DNA of 64,000 bases from an uncultured Christensenella sp. (lineage in GTDB: Bacteria > Bacillota > Clostridia > Christensenellales > Borkfalkiaceae). Within the stretch, counting starts at the first letter, position 1. Each line of letters opens with the position of its first letter. The position numbers were made by a program, and so were the translations under genes. The notes below the pieces were generated by a model. It had not been told where the DNA came from. It did not search any database and worked only from the letters and a program-made list of their open reading frames with translations. Positions 34,765-43,062 of the stretch are shown here, piece by piece. The stretch spans positions 93,922 to 157,921 of the forward strand of contig CAJUEO010000003.1 in NCBI GenBank assembly GCA_910585685.1, given 5' to 3'.

Positions 34765-35799
34765 ATGACGCTTTATTCTGTTATAAAAAACCAAAGTCCT
34801 GCGCCCTGTCTTTTATGGAAACACCCGGGTGAGGACTTCAATAACAACTCGCAGCTTACCGTATCCGAGTCGGAGGTGGCGCTGTTTTACAAAGAGGGAG
34901 TAATAGTTCAGGAGTACACGGGCGGCAGATATACGCTCAATACCAACAACGTTCCCTTTATAAGGCGCATAATTTCAAAGTTTTCGGGCGGTGTTTCGGC
35001 GTTCAACTGCGCGGTATATTTTATAAGCAAGACGCATGCAATGGACGTGAAGTGGGGAACGGAATCCCCCATTCCCATGCGCGACGCACAGTACGGGTTT
35101 GCCGTCGGCGTGCGCGCGAGGGGCTCTTATACCGTTCAGGTAAAGGACGCAAAGAAATTTCTTTTAAAGATGCTCGGCACAAATATGACGACGTATTCGG
35201 TGGATGAGTTAAACAGTTGTTTCAGAACGGCGTTCCAGCAAAAGATAAAGGTCGAAGTTGCGACCGTTATGAAGAACCTTAAAATGACTATTCTCGATAT
35301 GGCTACGGAATACGAAAATATCGCAAACAAGCTTCACCCCGTTATAAACGGCTTGTTGGATGAATACGGGCTTCGCTGCGTAAACTTTTATGTTTCGGAC
35401 ATTTCCATACCGCAGGACGACCCCAATTATCAAAAGATAAACGAGGCGTATGCGCGCGTCGGTTCGAGAAATATCGAGGGAATAACCTGGCAGCAGGACA
35501 CACAGGCAAACATTTTGCGCGATATGGCTAACAATCAGGGCTTCGGCGGAATGGGCGCAGGTATGGGTATGGGCTTTGCTGCAGGAAATATTTTCGGCAA
35601 TATGGCTAACGGCGCTTTCTCGCAGCAGCAGGCTCCCCAACAGCAGGGCTCAAAGTGCCCTTCGTGCGGAACGGATAATGCAAAGTCGGCAAAATTCTGT
35701 TCCAACTGCGGCAAACCGCTTGCGGCTGTCTGCCCCAATTGCGGCGCTTCTTTAACGTCGGGCGTAAAATTCTGCTCGAACTGCGGATTTAAAGTGTAG
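34765..35799 (+). CDS. SPFH-domain protein with C-terminal zinc ribbons
   Basis: 344 residues. The N-terminal half is of the SPFH/YdjI 'virion core protein'-like type: 'LLWKHPGEDFNNNSQLTVSESEVALFYKEGVIV', 'GRYTLNTNNVPFIRRIISKFSGG', 'PIPMRDAQYGFAVGVRARGSYTVQVKDAKKFL'. A coiled helix follows, then a Gly/Met/Gln-rich segment (about 255-290) and two zinc ribbons (CPSCG...CSNCG, CPNCG...CSNCG). Such proteins assemble at membranes. In this operon it could be a membrane platform for the GTPases and chaperones. Confidence 0.8.
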   Translation: MTLYSVIKNQSPAPCLLWKHPGEDFNNNSQLTVSESEVALFYKEGVIVQEYTGGRYTLNTNNVPFIRRIISKFSGGVSAFNCAVYFISKTHAMDVKWGTESPIPMRDAQYGFAVGVRARGSYTVQVKDAKKFLLKMLGTNMTTYSVDELNSCFRTAFQQKIKVEVATVMKNLKMTILDMATEYENIANKLHPVINGLLDEYGLRCVNFYVSDISIPQDDPNYQKINEAYARVGSRNIEGITWQQDTQANILRDMANNQGFGGMGAGMGMGFAAGNIFGNMANGAFSQQQAPQQQGSKCPSCGTDNAKSAKFCSNCGKPLAAVCPNCGASLTSGVKFCSNCGFKV

Positions 35800-35809
35800 A
35801 GGTGTACAT

Positions 35810-36490
35810 ATGAAACTGCTTCCCAAAATAATTATATACGTCTTGTTTTTAGTTGCGTATTCCCTGCTTGTATTTCTTCTAAACTCCGATTATACCGTTG
35901 TATTCGGTATGGCATACGCATTTGCGGTGCTTGCCGTGCTGTTGCAATTTACCTGCACAATACTCGTCGATAAAAAGATTAAGGCAGAATTTTTGACCTA
36001 TCATCTGGTCTTTGTATTGCTGTCGTACACGGTTATCAACCTTATTGCAAATACCCTTTGCGCGTTTTTCCACAGGGAAATTACCTATCTTGTGCCGTTA
36101 CTTGTAAACGTGTGCCTGCTTGCAGGTTATGCAATATACTTTATAATTCATTTCAACAGCGTTAAAGCCATTGAAAGCAACGTCAAAGAGGAGCGCGCTC
36201 GCTTGCAGTTTGTAAGGGTTGCGGCGCAAAAGCTCAAACTGATAATGAATTCAATTACGGATATTTCCGTCAGCAAAAAAGTGGAAATAATTTACGACGC
36301 AGTGAGGGGCAGTCAGGCGCTCGGCAACGAGGGCGTTGCCGCTCTCGAGCTTGAAATTTTATCCGACATAGATATGCTGCAAATTTTGTATGACGACGAC
36401 AATTTCGAGGGTGCGGACAGACTTTCGCAGAGCATTCTGACAAAATTAAACAGGCGCAACGCATATATAACTTCTTCACAGGTGGTGTAA
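35810..36490 (+). CDS. membrane protein with cytosolic helical C-terminus
   Basis: 226 residues, four hydrophobic helices in residues 1-125, then a charged helical tail ('KEERARLQFVRVAAQKLKLIMNSITD', 'SKKVEIIYDAVRGSQALG'). Not recognised; the tail resembles the helical part of XpaC-like proteins, but only loosely. It is followed directly by the next ATG (36491). Confidence 0.6.
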   Translation: MKLLPKIIIYVLFLVAYSLLVFLLNSDYTVVFGMAYAFAVLAVLLQFTCTILVDKKIKAEFLTYHLVFVLLSYTVINLIANTLCAFFHREITYLVPLLVNVCLLAGYAIYFIIHFNSVKAIESNVKEERARLQFVRVAAQKLKLIMNSITDISVSKKVEIIYDAVRGSQALGNEGVAALELEILSDIDMLQILYDDDNFEGADRLSQSILTKLNRRNAYITSSQVV

Positions 36491-37273
36491 ATGAGGCTTT
36501 TAAAAATACTTACCACGTTGTTTGTGCCCTTCCCCGATATTACGGGGCAAGAGTTTAAAAGCCTGTTCAATTTCAAAATGTGGGGCAAAGCCAATTTGCA
36601 CAGGCTGCCCGTTTACGAACAGAACAGACTGTTTTTTACCTCGGGCGCGTCTAAAATCAACTACGTTGCGGTGCTTGTCTGGCTGCTTATAGGCGTCGCG
36701 CTGGTAACTTCGGGCTTAATTTTTGCAATAGTTTTGGGCGTTTTGCTTGTCGTGTCGGTTTTGAGCTTGCTTGTTATGCGATTAATGTCGATACCTAAAA
36801 TTACAAGGCTCGACGTGGAAAACAATATTCAGATAATAGTCGGCGGAATCGAGCAGGAGGGTTTGAACGCAAACGGAATCGACGCCTCGCAGGTGAATAT
36901 TGCCGGTGATCCGCTCTGCCTTATGCAGTACATAGACGAGGATATTGCCGACCGTCACTATGTCAAGGACGGAATTAGCTCGAACATTTCGGTCACATAT
37001 TTCTACGTCGGTATAGACCAGTTTTTTATATATAAAGTGAGGTGTTCGCTCATCTGCGAGTTTGAAAAGGTCTGTGAATCGTACGACTATTTTTACAGAG
37101 ATATTATGAGCTCGAATATAAGAACTGACGCCTCCCGTCCGAATTGCTATATGCTCGAACTTGTGTTTTTAAACAACAGAACGGTAAGCTTTGAGTTCAG
37201 CGGCGGCCCCGAAGTGCAGCAGACGTTGTTTGCGATTAAAAATTTAATAAGGGATAAGAGAAATACAATATAA
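36491..37273 (+). CDS. membrane protein with soluble PH-like C-terminal domain
   Basis: 260 residues. Two adjacent membrane helices at about 57-100, then a soluble domain of alternating strands ending in a helix ('CYMLELVFLNNRTVSFEFSGGPEVQQTLFAIKNLIRD'), a pattern like bacterial PH domains. Last gene of the operon, zero spacing from the previous stop, with a terminator directly after. A membrane-perturbing effector cannot be excluded, but nothing in the sequence proves it. Confidence 0.6.
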   Translation: MRLLKILTTLFVPFPDITGQEFKSLFNFKMWGKANLHRLPVYEQNRLFFTSGASKINYVAVLVWLLIGVALVTSGLIFAIVLGVLLVVSVLSLLVMRLMSIPKITRLDVENNIQIIVGGIEQEGLNANGIDASQVNIAGDPLCLMQYIDEDIADRHYVKDGISSNISVTYFYVGIDQFFIYKVRCSLICEFEKVCESYDYFYRDIMSSNIRTDASRPNCYMLELVFLNNRTVSFEFSGGPEVQQTLFAIKNLIRDKRNTI

Positions 37274-37275
37274 TA

Positions 37276-37313
37276 AAACTGCCGCAAAACTTTAAGCTTT
37301 GCGGCAGTTTTTA
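37276..37313 (+). terminator. bidirectional terminator of the chaperone/GTPase operon
   Basis: 13-bp stem (37276-37288 and 37298-37310) with T residues after and A residues before; it separates the rightward operon from the leftward PII/DUF1538 genes. Confidence 0.85.
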
Positions 37314-37321
37314 AATATAAA

Positions 37322-37654
37322 TTAATTTTCTTGTTTGGGTACAGGCGCAAGCCCTACTGCCTCGTCAACGGCTATAGAAAAGGCTATGCCTTGACCTTCG
37401 GTCTTTAATCCAGCCTGACGGTAGACGGCGTGGAGAACGTCGTCCTTAATTTCCGACGGCACAAGTATCATAACAATTTCCTTGTCGGGCTGAATGGAGA
37501 TGTGGAAAAACTGTTCGGCTTCCTTGTTTGCCGTGCCGCGCGCGTGAATTATAGTGCCGCCGCGTGCGCCGACTTCCTTTGCCGCGTCCATAACCGTTTC
37601 GGAAAATCCCGTGTTTACTATGCACAAAATCATTTCATAATTGCTGCCTGTCAT
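37322..37654 (-). CDS. PII-family regulatory protein
   Basis: 110 residues. The pattern 'MILCIVNTGFSETVMDAAKEVGARGGTIIHARGT' is the ferredoxin-like PII fold with the Gly-rich loop; a true T-loop of GlnB is lacking. The C-terminal 'GQGIAFSIAVDEAVG' completes the second half. It overlaps the next PII-like gene by 4 nt. Together with the DUF1538 membrane protein upstream in the same transcript it probably senses a nucleotide or metabolite and gates that protein. Confidence 0.8.
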   Translation of the reverse strand: MTGSNYEMILCIVNTGFSETVMDAAKEVGARGGTIIHARGTANKEAEQFFHISIQPDKEIVMILVPSEIKDDVLHAVYRQAGLKTEGQGIAFSIAVDEAVGLAPVPKQEN

Positions 37655-38046
37655 TGTTTGTTCTCCTTTACCGCCATTTTGTTGTTGCTTAAAAATCCGT
37701 ATATCAACGTGCCTATTACGCTTGAAAGCGAAACGGTGCAGGCAATGCCCTTGCCGCCCTTGATGGTGTTGAACTTCTCTTCCAGGGTGTGCAGTGCGTC
37801 GGGAATTTTACTTTCCTGTATCACGCTTAAAATTACCGATTTATCCGAGTTGGCAAGTCCCAAGAGGTCGAGCATTTTTTCGTTTGCCGTGCCGTTGCCC
37901 ATAAGTATCATCTGCATATTTACTTCAAACGATTGAATTAGATCGGCAAAGAACTCGGTCTTGTTTCGCGCGACTACCGTAACCATAAGTTTGAGCTTCT
38001 GCGGAGCGGTTTGTTTATCTCTGTTTATCAATTTTTTATCCGGCAT
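37651..38046 (-). CDS. second PII-like protein
   Basis: 131 residues. After a basic 20-residue lead the fold-type pattern is 'KLMVTVVARNKTEFFADLIQSFEVNMQMILMGNGTAN' and 'KGGKGIACTVSLSSVIG', similar to the neighbour but diverged. It lies 7 nt after the DUF1538 gene stop (reading leftward) and overlaps the following PII gene. A heteromeric sensor pair is a reasonable inference. Confidence 0.7.
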   Translation of the reverse strand: MPDKKLINRDKQTAPQKLKLMVTVVARNKTEFFADLIQSFEVNMQMILMGNGTANEKMLDLLGLANSDKSVILSVIQESKIPDALHTLEEKFNTIKGGKGIACTVSLSSVIGTLIYGFLSNNKMAVKENKQ

Positions 38047-38053
38047 ACGGCAC

Positions 38054-39571
38054 CTACTTAAAATAAATAATCTGTTCGTCGTCCGCGGAAAGTATGCGCT
38101 TCATTGTAATGCGCGAGCGCATCTTTGACGACATTACCGCTTTAAAGCCCAAGGATTGGATTGTTATAAGCGGCGTCATTGCTACCATTGCCACCACGCC
38201 GAACGCGTCGGTTAAAATATCTCCGCCTATCGCGGCGCAAGCGCCTATCGCGAGGGGGAGAATAAAGCTCGAAGTAAGCGGTCCGCTTGCAACGCCGCCC
38301 GAGTCGAACGCTATAGCCGTGTATATCTTTGGTACAAAGAAGGAGAGCCCAAGCGAAATTATGTAGCCGGGGATTATGTAGTATAGCAGCGAAAATTTAA
38401 AAATCATTCTTATCAGCGAAAGCCCTATCGACACGCCTACCGCTATCGACAGCGCGAGAAGCATTTCGATTTTTTTAACTCCGCCGCCCGTGACTTCTTC
38501 AACCTGCCTGTTCAAAACGTGAACGGCGGGCTCGGCAAGTACAACCACAAGTCCCAGAATAAATCCGAACACAACAAGCAAAGGTTCGCTGAACTCTGCA
38601 ATTTGCTGACCCATTTTAAAGCCGATAGGCATAAACCCTACCGTTACCGCGACAAGGAATATTACAAGCCCCAAAAGCGTGTATCCTATTCCGACGGCAA
38701 TTTGCAAAAGCTTGTTTTTAGGCAGCTTCAAAATCAAAAATTGAAGTACGAGGAAGAACAGCACCACAAGCCCGAGCGCTTGCAAAACATCGAGGAAGTG
38801 TTCCAAAAGTATTTCTCCGAAGCGCGCAAGCGACGCGTCGACCGAGTATTCCGCAAGCTCGTAAACAATTTCCCCCTGCGAGGTCATTGCAAGCGCAAGT
38901 ACGGCAATCATGGGGCCTATCGAGCAAAGCGCAATCAGGCCGAAGCTGTTTTCGTTTGCGCCCTTGCCGCCTATGGTGGTTGCGATACCCACGCCCAGAG
39001 CCATTATAAAGGGTACGGTTATGGGGCCCGTGGTTACGCCGCCCGAGTCGAAAGCCAGCGCGAGAAAGTCACCCTTGCCGCACTCGATAAGTATTGCGCA
39101 CAGCGCGAACACAAGCAGGTAAAAGAACATTAAAAACAGCGACAAATCTTTTCTGAACACTATCTTAACGACTGCAAGCACGAGAAAGAGCCCCACGCCC
39201 ACGCCGACGGTAACAATCAGCAAAGTGCCGTCTATAACCGCGCTCACCTGACCTGCAAGCACCGAAAGGTCGGGCTCGGCAACGGTAATCAGCACGCCCA
39301 TTATAAAGCATACCGAAATTAAAATTATAAGCTTTTTCGACTTGGTAAGACCTGCGCCGACGTGCTCACCCATTGGCGTCATGGCAAGGTCCGCGCCCAG
39401 ATTGAAAAGCCCTATACCGAACACCAAGAACACGGCGGACACGGCAAACGCCGTAATTTCAGTCGGCGTCAAATCGACGAGAGGAGTAAAAGAGATAATA
39501 AGCACTATCGCTGTGACAGGCAAAACGGATATCAATGCTTCTTTAAGTTTTGACAGTAACGCTTTTATCAT
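38054..39571 (-). CDS. DUF1538-type polytopic membrane protein
   Basis: 505 residues with about 12 hydrophobic helices in two homologous halves. Each half carries a copy of 'FDSGGV.(T/S)GP.T..FI..L..G', at about residues 170-190 and 420-440, and 'FGLIALCSIGPMIAVL' / 'FGVVAMVAMTPLITI', the DUF1538 hallmark. It is probably a transporter; substrate unknown. Co-transcribed with two PII-like genes, as seen for other PII-gated transporters. Confidence 0.82.
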   Translation of the reverse strand: MIKALLSKLKEALISVLPVTAIVLIISFTPLVDLTPTEITAFAVSAVFLVFGIGLFNLGADLAMTPMGEHVGAGLTKSKKLIILISVCFIMGVLITVAEPDLSVLAGQVSAVIDGTLLIVTVGVGVGLFLVLAVVKIVFRKDLSLFLMFFYLLVFALCAILIECGKGDFLALAFDSGGVTTGPITVPFIMALGVGIATTIGGKGANENSFGLIALCSIGPMIAVLALAMTSQGEIVYELAEYSVDASLARFGEILLEHFLDVLQALGLVVLFFLVLQFLILKLPKNKLLQIAVGIGYTLLGLVIFLVAVTVGFMPIGFKMGQQIAEFSEPLLVVFGFILGLVVVLAEPAVHVLNRQVEEVTGGGVKKIEMLLALSIAVGVSIGLSLIRMIFKFSLLYYIIPGYIISLGLSFFVPKIYTAIAFDSGGVASGPLTSSFILPLAIGACAAIGGDILTDAFGVVAMVAMTPLITIQSLGFKAVMSSKMRSRITMKRILSADDEQIIYFK

Positions 39572-39684
39572 TTATGTTCCCATGGCAATATATTCATATA
39601 TATTATATCAATTTTCTGCAAATTTTGCAAGAGTTGAATTGCCCATAATCGACGATTGGCAAAAAAAGTATTTTAATTTTGGGG

Positions 39685-39713
39685 TTGACTTTATATTTTT
39701 TATGTTATATTAT
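39685..39713 (+). promoter_or_regulatory. SigA-type promoter for galE
   Basis: TTGACT at 39685-39690 and TATTAT at 39708-39713, 17-bp spacer, 20 bp before the galE ATG. The short leader still holds GCGAGG as ribosome site. Confidence 0.6.
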
Positions 39714-39732
39714 TAGAATAGCGAGGTATAAA

Positions 39733-40752
39733 ATGAAAGAAAACGTTTTGGTTACGGGCGGTGCCGGATATATCGGCAGTCATACAGTTGTAGAGCTTTT
39801 ACAGTGCGGTTACGGCGCGGTGGTTGTAGACAATTTGTCCAACTCATGCGAGGAAAGTTTGAAGCGCGTCGGGCAGATTACCGGTAAAGAGGTAAAGTTT
39901 TATAACGCGGACGTGCGCGATAAGTCCGCTCTGGATAAAATTTTCAGCGAAAATAAGATAGATTGGGTAATTCACTTTGCCGGGCTTAAAGCCGTCGGGG
40001 AAAGCTGCGAAAAACCCGTGGAATATTACGACAACAACCTTTACGGCACGCTTGTGCTGTTGCAGGCTATGCGCGAGCACGGCTGTAAAAAAATAGTTTT
40101 TTCGTCGTCGGCAACAGTTTACGGCGACCCCGAAGTTCTGCCTCTTACCGAGGAGTGCGCAACTGGCGGAACTACAAACCCCTACGGCACAAGCAAGTAT
40201 TTTCAGGAAATTATGCTTACCGACGTGTACAAGGCGGACAACGAGTGGACTGTGGCGCTTTTAAGATACTTTAATCCCGTCGGAGCGCACGAGAGCGGAC
40301 TTATAGGGGAGGACCCCAAGGGCATTCCCAACAACCTGACTCCTTACATTGCGAAGGTAGCGATAGGGGAATTGAAGGAAATCGGCGTGTTCGGCAACGA
40401 CTATCCCACCCCCGACGGCACGGGAGTGAGGGACTATATTCATGTGGTCGACCTTGCAAAGGGGCACGTTTCGGCTATCGACTGCATTGAAAAATCGGGA
40501 GTTTATATCTATAATTTGGGCACGGGCAAGGGTTACAGCGTGCTTGAAGTTATTCACGCGTTTGAAAAGGCTTGCGGACATTCCCTGCCCTATTCCATAA
40601 AGCCGCGCCGTTCGGGAGATATTGCGGCTTGCTACGCCGACCCCTCAAAAGCTAAACACGAACTCAAATGGGAGGCAAAATCAGGCATTGACGAAATGTG
40701 CAAATCGCTTTGGAATTGGCAGAGTAAAAACCCCAACGGCTATAAAAAATAA
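39733..40752 (+). CDS. galE: UDP-glucose 4-epimerase
   Basis: 339 residues from the ATG at 39733 (an upstream in-frame start at 39679 overlaps the promoter). Extended SDR: Rossmann motif GGAGYIGSH, catalytic Ser in 'VFSSSATVYG' and YGTSK (Tyr/Lys), 'ALLRYFNPVGAHESGLIGEDP', 'GTGVRDYIHVVDLA'. It interconverts UDP-glucose and UDP-galactose with NAD. Full family length. Confidence 0.96.
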   Translation: MKENVLVTGGAGYIGSHTVVELLQCGYGAVVVDNLSNSCEESLKRVGQITGKEVKFYNADVRDKSALDKIFSENKIDWVIHFAGLKAVGESCEKPVEYYDNNLYGTLVLLQAMREHGCKKIVFSSSATVYGDPEVLPLTEECATGGTTNPYGTSKYFQEIMLTDVYKADNEWTVALLRYFNPVGAHESGLIGEDPKGIPNNLTPYIAKVAIGELKEIGVFGNDYPTPDGTGVRDYIHVVDLAKGHVSAIDCIEKSGVYIYNLGTGKGYSVLEVIHAFEKACGHSLPYSIKPRRSGDIAACYADPSKAKHELKWEAKSGIDEMCKSLWNWQSKNPNGYKK

Positions 40753-40764
40753 CGCCGAACAAGA

Positions 40765-40826
40765 CAAAGGGTACCCTTTGTTATATCGGTTTTACCGATA
40801 TAACAAATACATTTAATGGTTATAAT
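40765..40826 (+). promoter_or_regulatory. palindrome, inverted repeat and -10 box upstream of the LytTR regulator
   Basis: A 16-bp perfect palindrome (40765-40780) abuts an inverted repeat with 13-bp arms (40778-40790 and 40794-40806). TATAAT lies at 40821-40826, 21 bp before the regulator ATG. No T run, so an operator or activator site is more likely than a terminator. Confidence 0.45.
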
Positions 40827-40846
40827 ACTAATGACGAGGATTAAGT

Positions 40847-41554
40847 ATGATAAATATAGCGATAGTCGAGGACGAGAAAAAGTATCAAGAGCTGCTGGTT
40901 TCTTACTTCGACAGATATAATGCGGAAAAGGGAGAAAAATTTCACGTTGTATGCTACGGCAACCCCGTGGATTTTTTATCGGGATACACGCCCAATTTCG
41001 ACATTGTACTTATGGATATCGAGTTGCCCGACTTTAACGGAATAGAAGCTTCCCGAAAGTTACGACAGCTCGATAATACAGTCGCGCTTATTTTTGTCAC
41101 CAATATGGCGCAGTTTGCGGTAATAGGGTATGAGGTAAACGCGTTCGACTATATCGTAAAGCCCGTTTCCTATTATGATTTTGCGCTTAAATTAGAGCGC
41201 ACCATTGTTAAATTAAAGAGCGAAAACTCGTTCAAAATAAATATTACCGTCAACGATATGGTTATGTGCATTAACACCGCCGACCTCAAATATATAGAGG
41301 TAACGGGGCACAACCTAATTTTTCATACCACGGGCGGCAACTACTCGACTACGGGGAAACTAAAAGCTTACGAACAAAAGCTTTCGGAGCTGGGTTTTGC
41401 GCGCTGTAATAACTGCTATCTCGTCAATTTGCGGTACGTCACGGCAATAAAGGGCTTTACGGTAACCGTCGACGGAGAAGAATTGCTTATCAGTCACCCC
41501 AAGCGCAAGGATTTCCGCCGCGCTTTAAATGAATACTTAGGGGAAAAACTTTAA
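40847..41554 (+). CDS. LytTR-family response regulator
   Basis: 235 residues. Receiver domain 1-125: acidic pair in 'IVEDEKK', phospho-acceptor Asp in 'IVLMDIELPD', Lys in 'FDYIVKPVS'. LytTR DNA-binding domain from about 135 ('NDMVMCINTADLKYIEVTGHNLIFHTTGGNYSTTGKLKAYEQKL', 'FARCNNCYLVNLRYV'). It should bind the repeat region just upstream of its own gene and regulates unknown targets. Start overlaps nothing; its stop shares a base with the kinase ATG (41554). Confidence 0.92.
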   Translation: MINIAIVEDEKKYQELLVSYFDRYNAEKGEKFHVVCYGNPVDFLSGYTPNFDIVLMDIELPDFNGIEASRKLRQLDNTVALIFVTNMAQFAVIGYEVNAFDYIVKPVSYYDFALKLERTIVKLKSENSFKINITVNDMVMCINTADLKYIEVTGHNLIFHTTGGNYSTTGKLKAYEQKLSELGFARCNNCYLVNLRYVTAIKGFTVTVDGEELLISHPKRKDFRRALNEYLGEKL

Positions 41555-42882
41555 TGACTCAGTTCGAGTTCTATAAGTCCTTTCAATTTATAATCGAGCT
41601 TCTTGTTGCCGAGGGCATATTTTTATACAACCTTTCGCTTCGCAAGTTTGCCGTATTCAGGATATTGGGCGGCGTCGCTTTGACGTTCGTCTTTTCATAT
41701 TTCTTTCCCTTAGTATATAACAGCGCGTTCTATACCTCGATGATGTTCTTCGTACTGTTCGCGTTTACCGTGCTTGTTTCGGTGTTCATTTTCAACGAGT
41801 CGTGGCTTAAAATAGTTTTTTGCTGTATAGCCGGCTATACCCTGCAACACCTTGCCTACGAGTTTTACAACCTTTCGCTGAATATTATGAACGTAAACGC
41901 CGACTCACCTATGGGGCAGTACGGCAGTCAGGCTTTGAATATATTCCCGAACGCTTTTATTGCGATAGTGTATTTCTATATCTATATAGTAAGCTATTAT
42001 TTTGCCTGGTTTTTGCTGGGCAACAGAATTCAGCGCGGAGAAAAATTGCAGATAAAAAGCATATTTATGTTTATGCTCGTGCTTGTAATTATCGCGGTGG
42101 ATATAATATTGAACGCGTTTGTGGTGCACAATCTTGCCCCCGAAGGCAACAGGGCGTATCTGATAATAGTCGGCGTGTACAACAGCGTGTGCTGTGTTGT
42201 CGCTTTGGTGTTACAGTTCGAGCTGTCACTGAGGTACAAGCTGGAAGAAACCTTAAACACAGTAAAGCTTTTAAGACATAAGGAAAAGGAACAGTATGCG
42301 CTTAGCAAGGAAACGATAGAGCTAATTAATATTAAGTGCCACGATTTAAAGCACCAGATAAGAAGTATAGGCAGCCGAAGTTCGATAAGCGAGGACTCGG
42401 TAAAAGAAATAGAAAACCTTATTTCCATTTACGACTCGACAGTCCGCACGGGCAACGAGGTTTTGGACGTAATACTAACTGAAAAAAAGCTGCACTGTAC
42501 TAAGAAAAATATCGGGCTTAGCTGTATAGTCGACGGACAGAGGTTGAAGTTTATGAAGGACTCGGACATATACTCTCTGTTCGGAAATCTGTTGGACAAT
42601 GCAATAGAGGCGGTAAGCGCGTTGGACGACGGCAAAAGAATAATAGGGCTGAGAGTGAGGGCAGTGGGGGATTTACTTTCTATAAACGCCCACAACTACT
42701 ATGAAAACAAGCTGACTTTAGACAACGGTATCCCCGAAACCACGAAAAAGGACAAGCAGTACCACGGTTTCGGTTTGAAAAGCATACAATACGTCTGCGA
42801 TAAATACGGAGGAGATTTGTCTATAAACACGCAAAACAATGTGTTTACCGTAAATATTCTTTTTCCACTTGCGGCAAACTAA
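41554..42882 (+). CDS. AgrC-like GHKL sensor histidine kinase
   Basis: 442 residues. Six or seven membrane helices in residues 1-215, no extracellular domain. The phospho-acceptor region is 'INIKCHDLKHQIRSIG' (His in CHDLKHQ), and the GHKL ATPase has N-box 'LFGNLLDNAIEAV' and G-box 'HGFGLKSIQYVCDKYGG'. Members sense membrane-active peptides or pheromones. No agrB/agrD-like gene is adjacent, so the ligand is not encoded next to it. Coupled to the regulator by a one-base overlap. Confidence 0.9.
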   Translation: MTQFEFYKSFQFIIELLVAEGIFLYNLSLRKFAVFRILGGVALTFVFSYFFPLVYNSAFYTSMMFFVLFAFTVLVSVFIFNESWLKIVFCCIAGYTLQHLAYEFYNLSLNIMNVNADSPMGQYGSQALNIFPNAFIAIVYFYIYIVSYYFAWFLLGNRIQRGEKLQIKSIFMFMLVLVIIAVDIILNAFVVHNLAPEGNRAYLIIVGVYNSVCCVVALVLQFELSLRYKLEETLNTVKLLRHKEKEQYALSKETIELINIKCHDLKHQIRSIGSRSSISEDSVKEIENLISIYDSTVRTGNEVLDVILTEKKLHCTKKNIGLSCIVDGQRLKFMKDSDIYSLFGNLLDNAIEAVSALDDGKRIIGLRVRAVGDLLSINAHNYYENKLTLDNGIPETTKKDKQYHGFGLKSIQYVCDKYGGDLSINTQNNVFTVNILFPLAAN

Positions 42883-42891
42883 ATACAAATT

Positions 42892-42918
42892 AAAGACTCG
42901 TGAAAGCGAGTCTTTTTT
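42892..42918 (+). terminator. terminator of the two-component operon
   Basis: 9-bp stem (42892-42900 and 42907-42915), 6-nt loop, T run after it. Confidence 0.85.
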
Positions 42919-42971
42919 TATTGCCAAAATGTAAGGTTATGCGTTCAAAATGCAAGCTTACGAATTAGTTA

Positions 42972-43000
42972 TTGAAAAATACAAACATTATTTGTAATAT
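42972..43000 (+). promoter_or_regulatory. SigA-type promoter for the CBM lipoprotein gene
   Basis: TTGAAA at 42972-42977 and TAATAT at 42995-43000, 17-bp spacer, with AAAGGAG and ATG (43063) downstream. Confidence 0.6.
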
Positions 43001-43062
43001 GACCTCACTAAAAACGAGCGGTAAAAATAGAAAAACCGCAAAAAAAGTAAAGGAGAAATTTG

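Noticed and set aside
38519..39133. Long rightward open frames opposite the DUF1538 gene
   Set aside because: Basic, low-complexity shadows of the leftward coding frame without ribosome sites.
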